From Mactromeris polynyma (lineage: Eukaryota > Mollusca > Bivalvia > Venerida > Mactridae), in NCBI GenBank assembly GCA_032209605.1, contig JASFXZ010000003.1, positions 33,072,762 through 33,136,761 of the forward strand: DNA of 64,000 bases. The letters are read 5' to 3'. Position 1 is the stretch's first letter, and each line of letters begins with the position of its first letter. This document shows, piece after piece, positions 1-10,559 of this stretch. The translations under genes and the position numbers were made by a program. Below the pieces are notes generated by a model that saw only the letters and a list, made by a program, of their open reading frames with translations, searched no databases and was not told where the DNA came from.

Positions 1-857
1 ACAAGGGTGGCCTTATTATCGAGGAAGTAATTATTTAGTCTCTAACTCTTAATGTAGTGTCTTGTTCAACAGTACACATACAATTTTATGCCACTACTAA
101 CTGATTTATTTTTTATTTAACATTTTCATTATAGCATTTCTTTTATCAATGTCATTCTTGTCTCAGTAATGCAAAAATTGCCAGGTTATAATATTCCCGC
201 AGTACAAAAGCTATTGGGTATGAAAAACTGGAATCGCTGGTACCAGTCAGTTGAGAAGCCACATCATCAATAAATCTATGAAGCAGGGATAAATTGATTT
301 TAGCTACGAGTATCATAGTTTTACTTACCCTAATGAAGATAAGTCTATTAAGATGTTAAATCTATACAGAATACATTTTAAGCTTGTGAAAAAAAAAGAT
401 CTTCCCTACCCACCTACCGTACCCTGATGGGCTAGCGTCGAGGGAGGGGAAACAAACATATTTTTAATGTCAGCCTACTATCTATAGTATATATGCTATG
501 ATATTCTTGCAATGTTTTTCTATGTAAGACATATTTTACTGAGAATTAAATCTATTTATCTCCAGCCCTTTCTGTGAGAGAAAAAATGCCGTTAACCAAT
601 GTGACCAGTTCTATATAAATTATTATAATTTGTTTCACAATTTTTAACTATATAGTAGGCTAAGAAAATTCCAGAATGTTTAAACTTAGGGAGATATTTA
701 TATAACTCGGTGATGAGATTTTAATTAACAACATCTGAGACCATTTCAACAATTGAATCCACATGGAAATAATAGAAAAGGAGCTTCAACTACCGGTATC
801 AAACTAATTCTTTGCTTAATGCAGTGTAGGCATCACTTTATCCACGAAATAACTTAC
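1..857. other. Intron of the RAI1/TCF20-type gene, no exon seen
   Basis: I searched the minus strand here for the Cys-x2-His pair that should complete the PHD and found none. A pyrimidine tract with CAG near 591 would give only six codons before a stop and lacks the zinc ligands. A copy of a dispersed repeat lies at about 361-475. Confidence 0.5.
361..475 (+). repeat. Dispersed repeat, copy A
   Basis: About 115 bp centred on CCCTACCCACCTACC and GGGAGGGGAAACAAACATA. A copy in reverse orientation lies at about 38230-38345, and the GGGAGGGGAAACAAACA end recurs at about 39690-39710. Similarity covers flanking words such as TCTATACAG, so it is a real family and not only low complexity. Confidence 0.6.
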
Positions 858-951
858 CAGCTTCTAGTGCACAAGCATGATGAAACTTTTGCTGGCAACC
901 TTTGTTCAAGCAGCCTATCATTGCTCCATGTGTATCACAGACTGAACAAAG
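858..951 (-). CDS. TCF20-like: Fifth coding exon: core of the PHD finger
   Basis: Lies between acceptor CATTTTCAG (ends 952) and donor GTAAGT (starts 857), 94 nt. It joins exon 4 in phase 0 and codes CSVCDTHGAMIGCLNKGC followed by QQKFHHACALEA, giving Cys-x2-Cys, Cys-x4-Cys and His-x2-Cys zinc ligands as in the RAI1/TCF20 PHD. It is easily missed because it is short. The frame is left at one base of a codon, so at least one more exon follows outside the window. Confidence 0.88.
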
Positions 952-3900
952 CTGAAAATGTAAGATTTAAAAATGTACCACTATACAGACCATGGCCCAT
1001 AGAAAATAAACCAATTATCAATATTTACCTAAAGACTCATTCTGAGAGTTCAAAACCCCAAGTGTGCAACTTCATGTGCCTTATGTGACTTATTCTGATG
1101 TAGTTTTGATACATTAGGCTGTACACCCATCTGGACATGCGTTACACACACATATTCAGTGTTAAAATACTGTAAGCTATGTACTGTACTGTCACCTAGT
1201 CATGGGTCATAACTCTGCTATCACATATTTAATCTAATGATAAAACTCTGGGAGTAAAATCTCAAGTTTTGATTAATATTCCAAAGCGTGCTTTTCTAAG
1301 ACACGCACAACACAAATGTTTGAGAGATGTATAGACAAGAGTTAATCAAAATCCCTTAGGGACTAATAAAGTAAAAACGCTAATAAGTAAAATAGCAGAG
1401 TTCATTGCTTGACTACAACATTTGTTTATAAAATGCATCCTCGGTACCCAAGCTCTTCACAAAGTCCGATTGGTTGGTCGTAAATTGCTTATAAATACTC
1501 ATGCATTACAAAGTTTCGCTAGCCAATTTGCCCAGGGAATCATATATGTTATGAATAGCCTGGGTGCTGAGGATGATAAAATGATGACAAAACTACAATT
1601 GCCTAAATAGTGTTAAAATTCAAATCACAGATACACCTCATCATAATCATTAATTTTATGACACCAAACAGTACTGCATGTCTAAATAAACAAATATAAT
1701 CTGAAGTAGCATTAAATGTCCGGATCACTTACTGTTTGGCTAGCAATGCGAACAGCTTCCTGTAAACCATATATTTTGGATCCAAGGAGAAAGACACCAT
1801 CAGAGTAAACTGCACAGCTCTCATGTACCCAAACTTCTTTCCATTCACTAACTTCCCGCGAAGCACTATCACTACGTTTTCCCGCTCGACCTCCTCTGCT
1901 GGTACCAGGTTGATTTTCATCCCATTTTTTCCCACTTCCAAGTCTCACTTTGGGACTCAAGTCTAGCATATCTTCAGACATGGTTTCAACAGTGTATGGC
2001 CCAAAAAGATCACCAAGAAATTTGTAACTACTATGCTTTCCACACAAAGCACATTTCCAAATTTCACTCTCCATTGAATCACTATTAGGTATCAACACTG
2101 ACTTATCAGATGGAAGTTGTGAGATCTCAATTCTGGTCACATTTTGAGTAATTAACTTAGCTTTCTTAGAGCTAGTCTGTTCATACGGGTCATTTATAAC
2201 AGCACACTTATCAGGAGCTTCTTTATCACCCTCAAAAACAATCTTTGGACCTTTGAATTCAGCCCATTTATCAGTCTTTTTCTTTACTTTCTTATTATTG
2301 AGATTATCACTACTACCACTGGACTTCAAAAATTTCAAACTTGGTCCAAGATCAAAATCAGGATTATCATACTCTAAGGGTTTCCTTTTCGGCCTACTAA
2401 CCTTCCTTTTGGGTTTCACATTTTTTATGAGTGACTTAGAAGTTGTTTGTTTTCCTGAAGGCCCCTTGCCACTAATTTTTGACACATGATTAATTTTCTT
2501 TTCACTGATGTCCATTCTTTCAACTTTGAGATCAGTTTTGACATGTTCAGGTTGAAACTTATCTTCAAGAATGTCATCCTCAACCAATGAGAATACAAAC
2601 TCACCACCTTCTGGTTCCTGACTTTGCGTACCATCACAGTTCATATGCGTTGACTGTGCCTGACAATTTTCCGAATTGTCCTCATTACATTTAGCACCAG
2701 AATCTTTTACAGCACCTTCTTCATCCTTATCTGAATTAATTTCAATAACTTCATAGTCTGCCACTGAATTTGTTTCATTTTTTACAGATTTTGGCTTCAC
2801 TTTTGTTTCCATATTTTCATGACTAACCACATTGTTTTTTCTTGATCTTGTTCCAGTTTTCGGCTTACTTTCACAAGAGGGTTCAGATTTAATACCATTT
2901 ATCTCCTGTTTAGTTCTTTTTGTGTTAACATCAGATACTGTTTCACTGCTTCTAGTTCTTTTAGCAGAATTTCTAGTCACAGGAGATTTAGCTTTCTGAC
3001 CAGCAGACTGTTTGGACTGAGATTTTGTCACTCGACTACATGATTTTGAGCCAGCATTAAGAACACTCTCCTTCATGCAAACGTCATTCTTTACATCATC
3101 TAGACTCTGGATAAATTCAGAAGTTAAATGCCCATTCTTGCCCTTAGTAATAACACACACTTTAACATTTCTCTTTTTTTCACCATGTGAATTTTCATGC
3201 TTGAGCTTATCTTGTTGTTCAGCAAGAAGTTTTAATGTTTTCTCTAAATTTTGGTTAGGTGATAATTCTACAATTGCTTTGATCTCTGGAGGTTTAGGAA
3301 GCTCTACACATTCCTTTGTATCAGCGGTGTCAGCATTTTTCACATCCACTCGAGCAGATTTACCCTTAGTACTTGCAGTTTTTTCAGGAACACTTGGCTT
3401 CTTTGAATTGTAATTTAAATCTGTTCTTTTTGTAGAGTTTTTTTTCTTAGACACGCTATGACTTTGACTGTCTTCTTCATCAATAAACACAAAATCTCCC
3501 TGAAAAAATGAGGTATCTTTATATTTCACAGGTGTTTTTCGCTGCCTAATACGAGAAGGTCTGGTTATTGAAACAGTTCCATCTCCCATATCTAAACTTA
3601 TAGGTTCATCAATGCCATCAACAACATCACCGCCGAGAGGACTGGGAATACTTTCCAACCCAAAGTCTGACAAATTTGCTACACCATTCACAACACTTAA
3701 ATGGCCATTTGTACGTTTCTTTTTAATAACCCTCCCTTTTAAATTACCCTTTTGCCATGAAGAACGAGTGATTTTAACAGTGTCTATCACAACAACCCCA
3801 GATGAAATACCGGAGTCAACAGTCTTAGTTCTCTCATTTGCTGATTCATCCATATCATTTGCTTTTTCATCAATATCACTAAACCCAGTCTCAATATCAT

Positions 3901-6900
3901 CACATCCAATATGATCTTCATACTCAAAGTCACTGTTTACAAGATCGTCACTAAGGGATCCTGTACTATCACCCCTTTGTCTTGGAGTGATCTCAAAGCT
4001 TTTCAACCTCTCTTGCTTACTATAGGTGTTCTGAATGTCTTTACGTACAACTAGAGGAGATTCATTGTCACTGACTGAACAATCAGATATAACAGAGGCT
4101 TGCAGCCCATTAGATTGCACATTTTCTGTTACAGCTTGAACATCATTGCCATTAAATTGCACATTTTCAGCACCTTTATCCTTATTACAGGCACCAGAAT
4201 CGACATCATCAATTGGTTTTTCATTATGACTAGAATCATTTACGTCTACAGCACTGTTACTTGCAGCAGCTTGCTCATTCTCTTCCAATGGAACATGTGA
4301 AATTTCAGTTGTTTCTGACACTGAATTGAAGGCTTCAATGCCTTCAAAATTTGAATTTGAAGCATCATTATTCAAATTGACATTACCATCATGTGATTCA
4401 GATGAAACTCCATCATTTTTATTGGATTCAACATTTTCTTTAATCTCATTCATGCCTCTACAATCATTGCCAGAAACTGTGGTATCTCCATTCTGCTGCG
4501 TAACAGAACCTGAAGAGTCATTGCAGCTGTTAGAAAAGGAAGCTTCTCCGGAAACTGGAATGTCAGAATCTACTTGGGCATTGGATGAGAAGTCCTCTTT
4601 GGCAGCTCTTAAAAGCATCATTTTCTTCGGTTGACACTTATCAGGACTTATCACAGACTCACAAGTATTGCTAGACAGTTGTTCTGGTTGCACAGGGAAT
4701 TCTGTGTCACTCTGTTTCTTATCAGAACTACTCCAATATTGATTACCATCCATTACACAAGCACTAGTATTCTCTGAATTTTTCTGATTACCATCAACAG
4801 GGGAGGTAACACATGCCTCCTTTACAACACTTTTAGGGTCCACAACTTGGGATTCTGGTAACATACACAGTTTCTGTAAAGACTGGAGTGGACTGGTACA
4901 TTGTTTTAAAGATGAAATGTTAGTAAAATCTGTTTCAGGAACATTTGGATCAACAGATGGAGAAGTATGTGTCTGTGAAGGACTGTGATATGAAGCCCTG
5001 GAACTAGGAGTGAAAGGTGATGATATGTTGCTGCAGTAACCACTCTGTCCACCAGGTGAATGAGAGAAATTTCCACTTGGTGCACTAGGTGATTGAACCA
5101 AATGACCAGAATGACTGCCAGGGGAGTTACACACAGACAGTCCAGGGGAATACTGAGTCATTGCTTGTGGTGGATGATTCTGGAACTGAATTGAATTTGA
5201 ACTATTGCCACCATAACATTGTGACATTTGTTGTGTAACTGAAGATGGAACATTGACTTGAAGTTGTTGACTGGTTGGTATAGGTGAAACCATTCTTTGA
5301 TTTGGAGCGGTCATGGGAGATGACATGGGATATGAATTCCTTTGAGGCGAATTCATCATCTGAGAATTTGGACCGGGTGACCTGACATTTCCAATACCTG
5401 GACTGTGCATGGAACAAGGACTGGAACTTGGCATACTCCTTCCACTGTGGTGAGAAAGTGGACTACACATATTTCCAGATCCAGGACTGACTGGTGACAT
5501 TCTTGGGTCCCGAACACCTGGCTGCAGCTGAGATTGGTGCGGAGGACTAGGATACATGAAATGTCCTTGATTATATTCATGTCCCACTGGTAGCTGATTT
5601 TCCTGTGCTTGGGTATTATAATTAGGAGATCTGTTTGGCAAATGATAGGGAGCTGATCGATTCTTTGACAGTGGAACCTGCACCGTGTGGTTGGTTGGAT
5701 ATGATGAGGCAGCCATATGTAAAATGTTGTTTGCAACTTCCTGTGGGTTCTGGCCGGAGTTTCTCAAATGTGGGTGGGATTGATGCATATTTGAATGACC
5801 AATTAATGGAGACCCTGGCACATGTCCAGAATAGCTGTTTCTTGAAGATATAGTTGAATTTGAAGATGACATGCCCATACATGGAAAAGGTGTCCTTTCA
5901 GGTTGTTGGGGCTGGTTAGAAAATCCACTGCCTTGGTATGGTTGTCGGTATTGAGAATTCATCACATCAGGAGGTTGATGCATGCCTTGATTATAGAAAT
6001 GACCACTGGTGCCAACATTCTGGTTTCCATAATTGTAACAATTATTGTCTTGCGGCAAACAGTTCTGTAAAACAAAAAAAGGCATGTGAGATAGTATAAC
6101 CTTGTTTTAAATGGGGCTTTAAGTCACACTATAACATTCTGCAAGCCAGCTGGATACCTTCCTTACATACAAATCCTTCATCCCTGATGCAATTCGAACC
6201 AACAGCAGTGAGGGGCAGTAATTTGTACCATCAATATATCAGTAGGTGACTATAACCACTTGGCCAATGGAGGTCACCTCGCAATAAAATGCAGGGAGCA
6301 TTAACATAAATACTATCAAAAATAAAGTTCAGTACAGTATACCATTCAATCAGAAAGTAAAAATTCAAAGTGAACAAAAATATTACCAATACACAAGTTT
6401 CAATAGGACTCTGCCGAGTAATGGCCAGGATTTTTTTTACCCAAGTCCAACCACAGCACATAGAACTGTACATGATTGCCAGGTAAACTACACTAACCAG
6501 AACAAATGCTTGATTGTAAGAACTAAATTACACATTTTTATCATCTAATGTCTGTAGAGGTTTTGTATGGGGTTTGTGCCATAAATTTGAAGAAGTATTT
6601 CTAAAAATAAAAGTAGTGGCATTTAAATTTATGGAAGCAAGAACAAGGTAATAACCAACACTTGCTTCTTACTGATACTACTCATTGATTAATTCAGTCA
6701 ATGTCTGAAAATGAAACTTACCATCTGTGACTGAGAGCTATCTCTAGGTTGGCCGTGCATTCCATGCACATCATGAGGCATTCTGTTATAATAAATGTTC
6801 CTCAATTGCATTTGTTGGTGGGGTGCTGAAAGTGAAATAATCATAGCTTCATATAAAATTTTCCAAGTCTTTAACTTCTATGTCAGGTTGCCTGTCCTCG

Positions 6901-9900
6901 TATGAAATACAATGTCACCAGAGTTTAGAATTGAAGACTCTTTTAAAATTAGATTGATCTTATAAATAAATGAAATTTTTTATACACTCATTTTTTGTTG
7001 TTAAATTATATTAAGAATCTCAACAACAAAGTACTTTGAACAGCATTAAAAATAAATTGTACCATAAATATACCAGTATCATTTGTTACATTGTAAATTA
7101 ACACCTTCACAATCATGTAATAAATCATGACATCAGTAACTATTCCTACAAAAAGCTATGACCTCAATTTCTTCATTTATAAATGGAAATAGAAAAATTG
7201 GAAGATTGTAACTAAAATCAAACTTCACCAATATTTATTATCCTTTGGTTATGCACTGAATATTAATTGAAAGCCTCCATCCTTTCAAGATTTATTGATC
7301 GGAAACCAGTTTTTTATGTTGAAAAGGGGCCATAACTCCATACATTTTTCCATGGTGGGGGGGGGGGGTCATCCCTATAAAAAGCGTCACCCATTAACAA
7401 TCAAGTTTATTGACAATTGTCATGTCTGAATAAAATAGAAACGTGTGAAACTTGAATAAACAACATGACAAGCGAGTCGTATATTGTAAAATGTATACGC
7501 TCAATATGAATTTAATCCACCCATCCTTTCCTTTTAATCAGAAATAAAAAATCTCCATGATCACTCGATTTCACTCACTTGTTTACAAACCGCTATAAAT
7601 CAATTTTTTCTTAAAGTACAATCACTTTTAATTATTCCATTTAAACATCAATCTTTTATCTATTGAAAGCATGTGTAAAATTATGGTGTTTATATTTAAA
7701 CTTCACCCAAAAATAGCGCATAAACAATCACAGGTAAAGATTTTCACCACATGTGACTTTTCTACTAATATGCACAGCGACCGAATTTACAGACAAATGG
7801 CAGTGTTCCAATTTGCTTCACTGGTAAAAAAAATCTTAAAGTACGTCAAATGTTACATTCTGCCACAGTCTTACTCAGAATTTAACAGATCAAAGAAAAT
7901 ATTTCAAGGACTTCAGTAGATCAGACGATCTTTCAAATATTTCATCTTCTCTCATTTTCACCACCGCTATTCATGCTATCACATTCCGGTCAGTGTGACA
8001 CAAGTGCGATATTGTTTTAAAAATCAAAGGGATTCAATCATAAAAACTGGTCAGTGGCCTTGTCAATCAACAAATTGTGTAGACTACCCGGGGTTTTATT
8101 GCTTTCTTTGTTTTGACAGCTGTCTGGTCCGAGTATAAGCAGTTGTTGTTGTTGTAAAAAAAGATGACTTGAAATTTTATAAGTGCAGTTTGGGCAAATG
8201 TGTTGATATACTTTAAAGAAGCAAAAATTCCTGATTTATGTCATATTATAAACTAATAGAATTAATAGAGATGTTAGTTCTGGCCTTATTTTTTTCTGTA
8301 AAATAGCGTCTAAAAACGGCTGCGAATCCGGTTTTGAGTTGATTTGTAAATTTACTCTGAAGAACATCGGTAGTAGGGGTGTAACGATAGTCGATACTAT
8401 CGACCTATCACGATTGTTGCAGGCACGATAGTCAATAGTTGATTGCTATTTCACACTATCGATACTATCGCCGATAGTTGAGACAGCTATCGACTTTTCC
8501 GATAGTTGTCTTTGCGGTTTGAAGTTGATTTCCTTTCGCCGAAAAAAACGGATGTTTACATCACGGTATAGACTAATTTCTGTTATTGTCGGACAAATTG
8601 TCCTGTGAAAAATTTCAGTCATCACCGTTTATTTTCGGAAAATGGCTAAAGAAAAATCAAATAGTCGAAAAGCTTCCCCGTCGAAAAGTATGAATTTCTC
8701 AATTTACCGTTGGCGAATGTTTTATTCCACTCAATTTTGATGATAAATGCGGTTAAAAGCGGCTGAGCCCGGTACTCAATGTCTGTGATAACCATGCAAT
8801 CACTTTCGTTTTCGTGTCTAGTATACGATAAAATCCGTACCGTACGGTCCGTAATGCCGTCCGCTCCGAATTTTACGAGGAATGAAAATTATTATGATAA
8901 ATTCAGATAACTATTATTTTTGCCTGTATAAACTGATGATTTATGTCACATACTCTGTGCTATGACTATTCACATATAATTTACATCACTGTATGTTTAA
9001 TTTATGTTTCATTTGTGGCCTAGTTGTTATGTACATATTAGTGTTTAAGTTCGAAAAAGCAACATTTTCATAATTTGTCTGTTTATAACAGGTATTAACA
9101 TAAAATGTTTAATCAACTGATTGAAAATATACAGTATGTAAACTATCGAAACTATCGTGATAGTATCGCAATAGTGTAGTCAACTATTGATAGTCTATCG
9201 TGATAGTACTTTTGACTATCGATAACTATCGTGATAGTAAATTTGGCTGCAATAGTCAGCCCTAATCGGTAGTGTTCACAAGTTTTTTTGGTCATATTTT
9301 AACATCTGGTGAATAACTAGACACAAAAGTCTTTGTTTAAAGCAATATTCATCTAATTATGATGTTTGATTACAATATAAGGATCAACCATTTAAGTGTT
9401 GGGCACTCAGTTTTACTTACATATGTGAACATCTACAGTGTTTTTTGCATGAATAAATTCATTTTAGAATTGAATAATTAGAACCATTGACTGAATTTGT
9501 GACTGGAGTATAATTTTTTTCGTATATAAATAATTGTAATAACCAATTAATATGTTCAATTTGGATTATAATCACAATTTCACCATGAACATTTTTTAGA
9601 AATGCTCCAATTGTATGTATATCTTAAATTAGTATTCCTGTATCTTCCATAATTTTTAACCCACACTAATATAATTTACATCATTTTACAGAAAATTCAA
9701 TTCCCTACAACTTTTACATTCATGTATAAATGATTAAACCAATACTTTACACTGTTATTTCATGTTGAAGTATATAGGTGTCATTCACCAATTATTTTCC
9801 AATAACCTGTATGGAGATAGTGTAGGCTATGTGACCAGTCTTTTATCAGGATGCAGTAGGTAAATGGGTTATGGGTCTACGGAGTAAAGGGTTTATGCCC

Positions 9901-10559
9901 CTTCATCGTTCTTTAAAATATAATGACTAAAACATACCAGCAGTAAATAAGAAGTGAACTTATGTTGAAATTTTTGCTGATTGGATGGTTACAAATGACT
10001 CTTATTTGGCCTTCATGGTGTGGATTGAATTTAGCTAATAAAAGTAATCCTAAAGACTGCTGTGACAAAATGTATGCCATTTCTAACAAAAATCGTTTGT
10101 CAACAAGCATTGTGCAAAGATGGATTGTCCATAGAGAAGAGACACCAGGCCTGCAGATGGACAGTTGAAATATAGTTTATCTAAGAACTTATAAAGTATA
10201 CTGTGATATTCTGTCACTGCTAAGTGTCAAGTTCAATGTAAACCATTCAATTGATTAATATTCAACAATGGCAACTTACTGTTTGATGAGCGACACATCG
10301 ATTGAACGTTCTGATAAATAACTTCACTGTCATTCTGTGGTATACCCATAGACATCAACTGTGGAATCTGCAGCTGACATACCTGAAATGAACAATTTCA
10401 TTAAAGATCATTTGAGACCATGACAGAACATCTCCAAATGTATTTCGAAAACGCAATTTTACTCACCGACTGCAAAGTTCTATAGCCAAATCTGTCAAAA
10501 TTTTCAGCGAACTGTCCACACATAAATGTTTCAAGCCATCTTTCAATGGGTCCTGGCAT
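858..10559 (-). CDS. TCF20-like: RAI1/TCF20-type nuclear protein with N-terminal SAM domain and C-terminal extended PHD finger (3' end off window)
   Basis: Five coding exons on the minus strand: 10559-10467, 10382-10280, 6825-6722, 6064-1733 and 951-858. They join in phase with GT-AG borders and give 1575 residues before the last visible donor. The ATG at 10559 has an in-frame TAA two codons upstream, so it is the start. Residues about 3-62 resemble a SAM domain (WLETF, GYRTL, MGIP). Residues about 100-500 are rich in Ser, Pro, Gln, Asn and Gly; about 500-1430 are acidic and Ser-rich with basic nuclear-localisation-type clusters and an AT-hook-like SRPKRKP. From about 1437 comes an extended PHD: CALC, then LGDLFGPY, a long spacer, VWVHESCAVY, YGLQEA, then CSVC and GCLNKGC. 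The LGDLFGP...YGLQEA signature is that of RAI1/TCF20, nuclear nucleosome-binding regulators. The final Cys-x2-His pair must lie in an exon left of position 1. The family call is strong; orthology to RAI1 versus TCF20 is not decided. Confidence 0.85.
952..1732. other. Intron 4 of the RAI1/TCF20-type gene
   Basis: 781 nt of AT-rich sequence between the giant exon and the PHD exon. I see no domain-coding frame or clear repeat; the short open frames here do not look coding. Confidence 0.6.
1733..6064 (-). CDS. TCF20-like: Giant fourth coding exon (4332 nt) of the RAI1/TCF20-type gene
   Basis: One uninterrupted frame of 1444 codons between an acceptor (TTTTACAG ending at 6065) and a donor (GTAAGT beginning at 1732). 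The seven codons before the acceptor are open but intronic. A single very large exon carrying most of the protein is also how vertebrate RAI1 and TCF20 are built, which supports the family call. Content from start to end is a Ser/Pro/Gln/Asn-rich region, an acidic Ser-rich region, Lys/Arg clusters, then the first part of the extended PHD (CALCGKHSSYKFLGDLFGPY and WVHESCAVYSDGVFLL). Confidence 0.93.
6065..6721. other. Intron 3 of the RAI1/TCF20-type gene
   Basis: 657 nt, AT-rich, with nothing recognisable inside. The acceptor side carries a T-rich tract directly before the giant exon. Confidence 0.6.
6722..6825 (-). CDS. TCF20-like: Third coding exon, short linker
   Basis: The acceptor CTTTCAG and the donor ATG|GTAAGT flank 104 nt. 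Two leading bases complete the codon split from the previous exon. The product is His-, Gln- and Met-rich (for example PHQQMQLRNIYYNRMP) with no recognised domain. An in-frame ATG here could serve as an alternative start that would drop the SAM domain. Confidence 0.7.
6826..10279. other. Intron 2 of the RAI1/TCF20-type gene, containing a hAT-type element
   Basis: 3.45 kb separating the SAM exons from the rest. It holds a poly-G run near 7359 beside a 'gggccataactcc' word typical of decayed molluscan repeats, a short (TTG)n at about 8142-8155, and the 891-bp element at 8374-9264. Confidence 0.6.
8374..9264. mobile_element. Non-autonomous hAT-superfamily element with perfect 8-bp target duplication
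   Basis: The left end is TAGGGGTG and the right end CAGCCCTA (reverse complement TAGGGCTG), a 7/8 inverted match. Both sides are flanked by the identical 8-mer ATCGGTAG (8366-8373 and 9265-9272), the target-site length of hAT transposons. About 180 bp inside each end is crowded with the words ACTATCG, CGATAG and their complements, like the subterminal transposase-binding repeats of hAT elements. The interior has a short frame from ATG at 8642 (MAKEKSNSRKASPSKS) that stops after about 30 codons, perhaps the remnant of a transposase N-terminus. No catalytic region is present, so it would depend on an enzyme made elsewhere. Confidence 0.88.
10280..10382 (-). CDS. TCF20-like: Second coding exon: C-terminal half of the SAM domain
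   Basis: The acceptor TTTCAG ends at 10383 and the donor GTAAGT begins at 10279. The 103-nt exon has a single open frame continuing exon 1 and ends with one base of a split codon. It codes LMSMGIPQNDSEVIYQNVQSM, the last two helices expected of a SAM domain. The following intron is 3.45 kb and holds a hAT-type element. Confidence 0.72.
10467..10559 (-). CDS. TCF20-like: First coding exon: N-terminal half of the SAM domain
   Basis: Opens with ATG at 10559-10557 and codes 31 residues, ending in a GTGAGT donor at 10466. Visible SAM hallmarks are P-x2-RWLE near the start, then FAENF and GYRTLQS. The next exon, after an 84-nt intron, continues in phase 0 with VCQLQIPQLMSMGI. The pattern (W-L near the start, E-x-F, G-Y/F, V-x-Q, L-x2-M/I-G-I, then I-x-N-x-Q-x-M) matches the ephrin-receptor style of SAM fold. 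Confidence 0.75.

Noticed and set aside
585..600. Last exon completing the RAI1/TCF20-type PHD (acceptor CTCTCACAG)
   Set aside because: In phase it gives only a few residues before a stop and lacks the required Cys-x2-His pair.
753..1088. A 111-codon plus-strand gene
   Set aside because: It overlaps, in antisense, the well-supported PHD exon at 858-951 and has no recognisable pattern.
1729..1941. A second minus-strand frame at the end of the giant exon
   Set aside because: A shadow in another frame of the extended PHD coding sequence.
8642..8740. An intact transposase gene inside the hAT element
   Set aside because: The frame from ATG at 8642 stops after about 30 codons, and no catalytic or BED-type zinc region follows.
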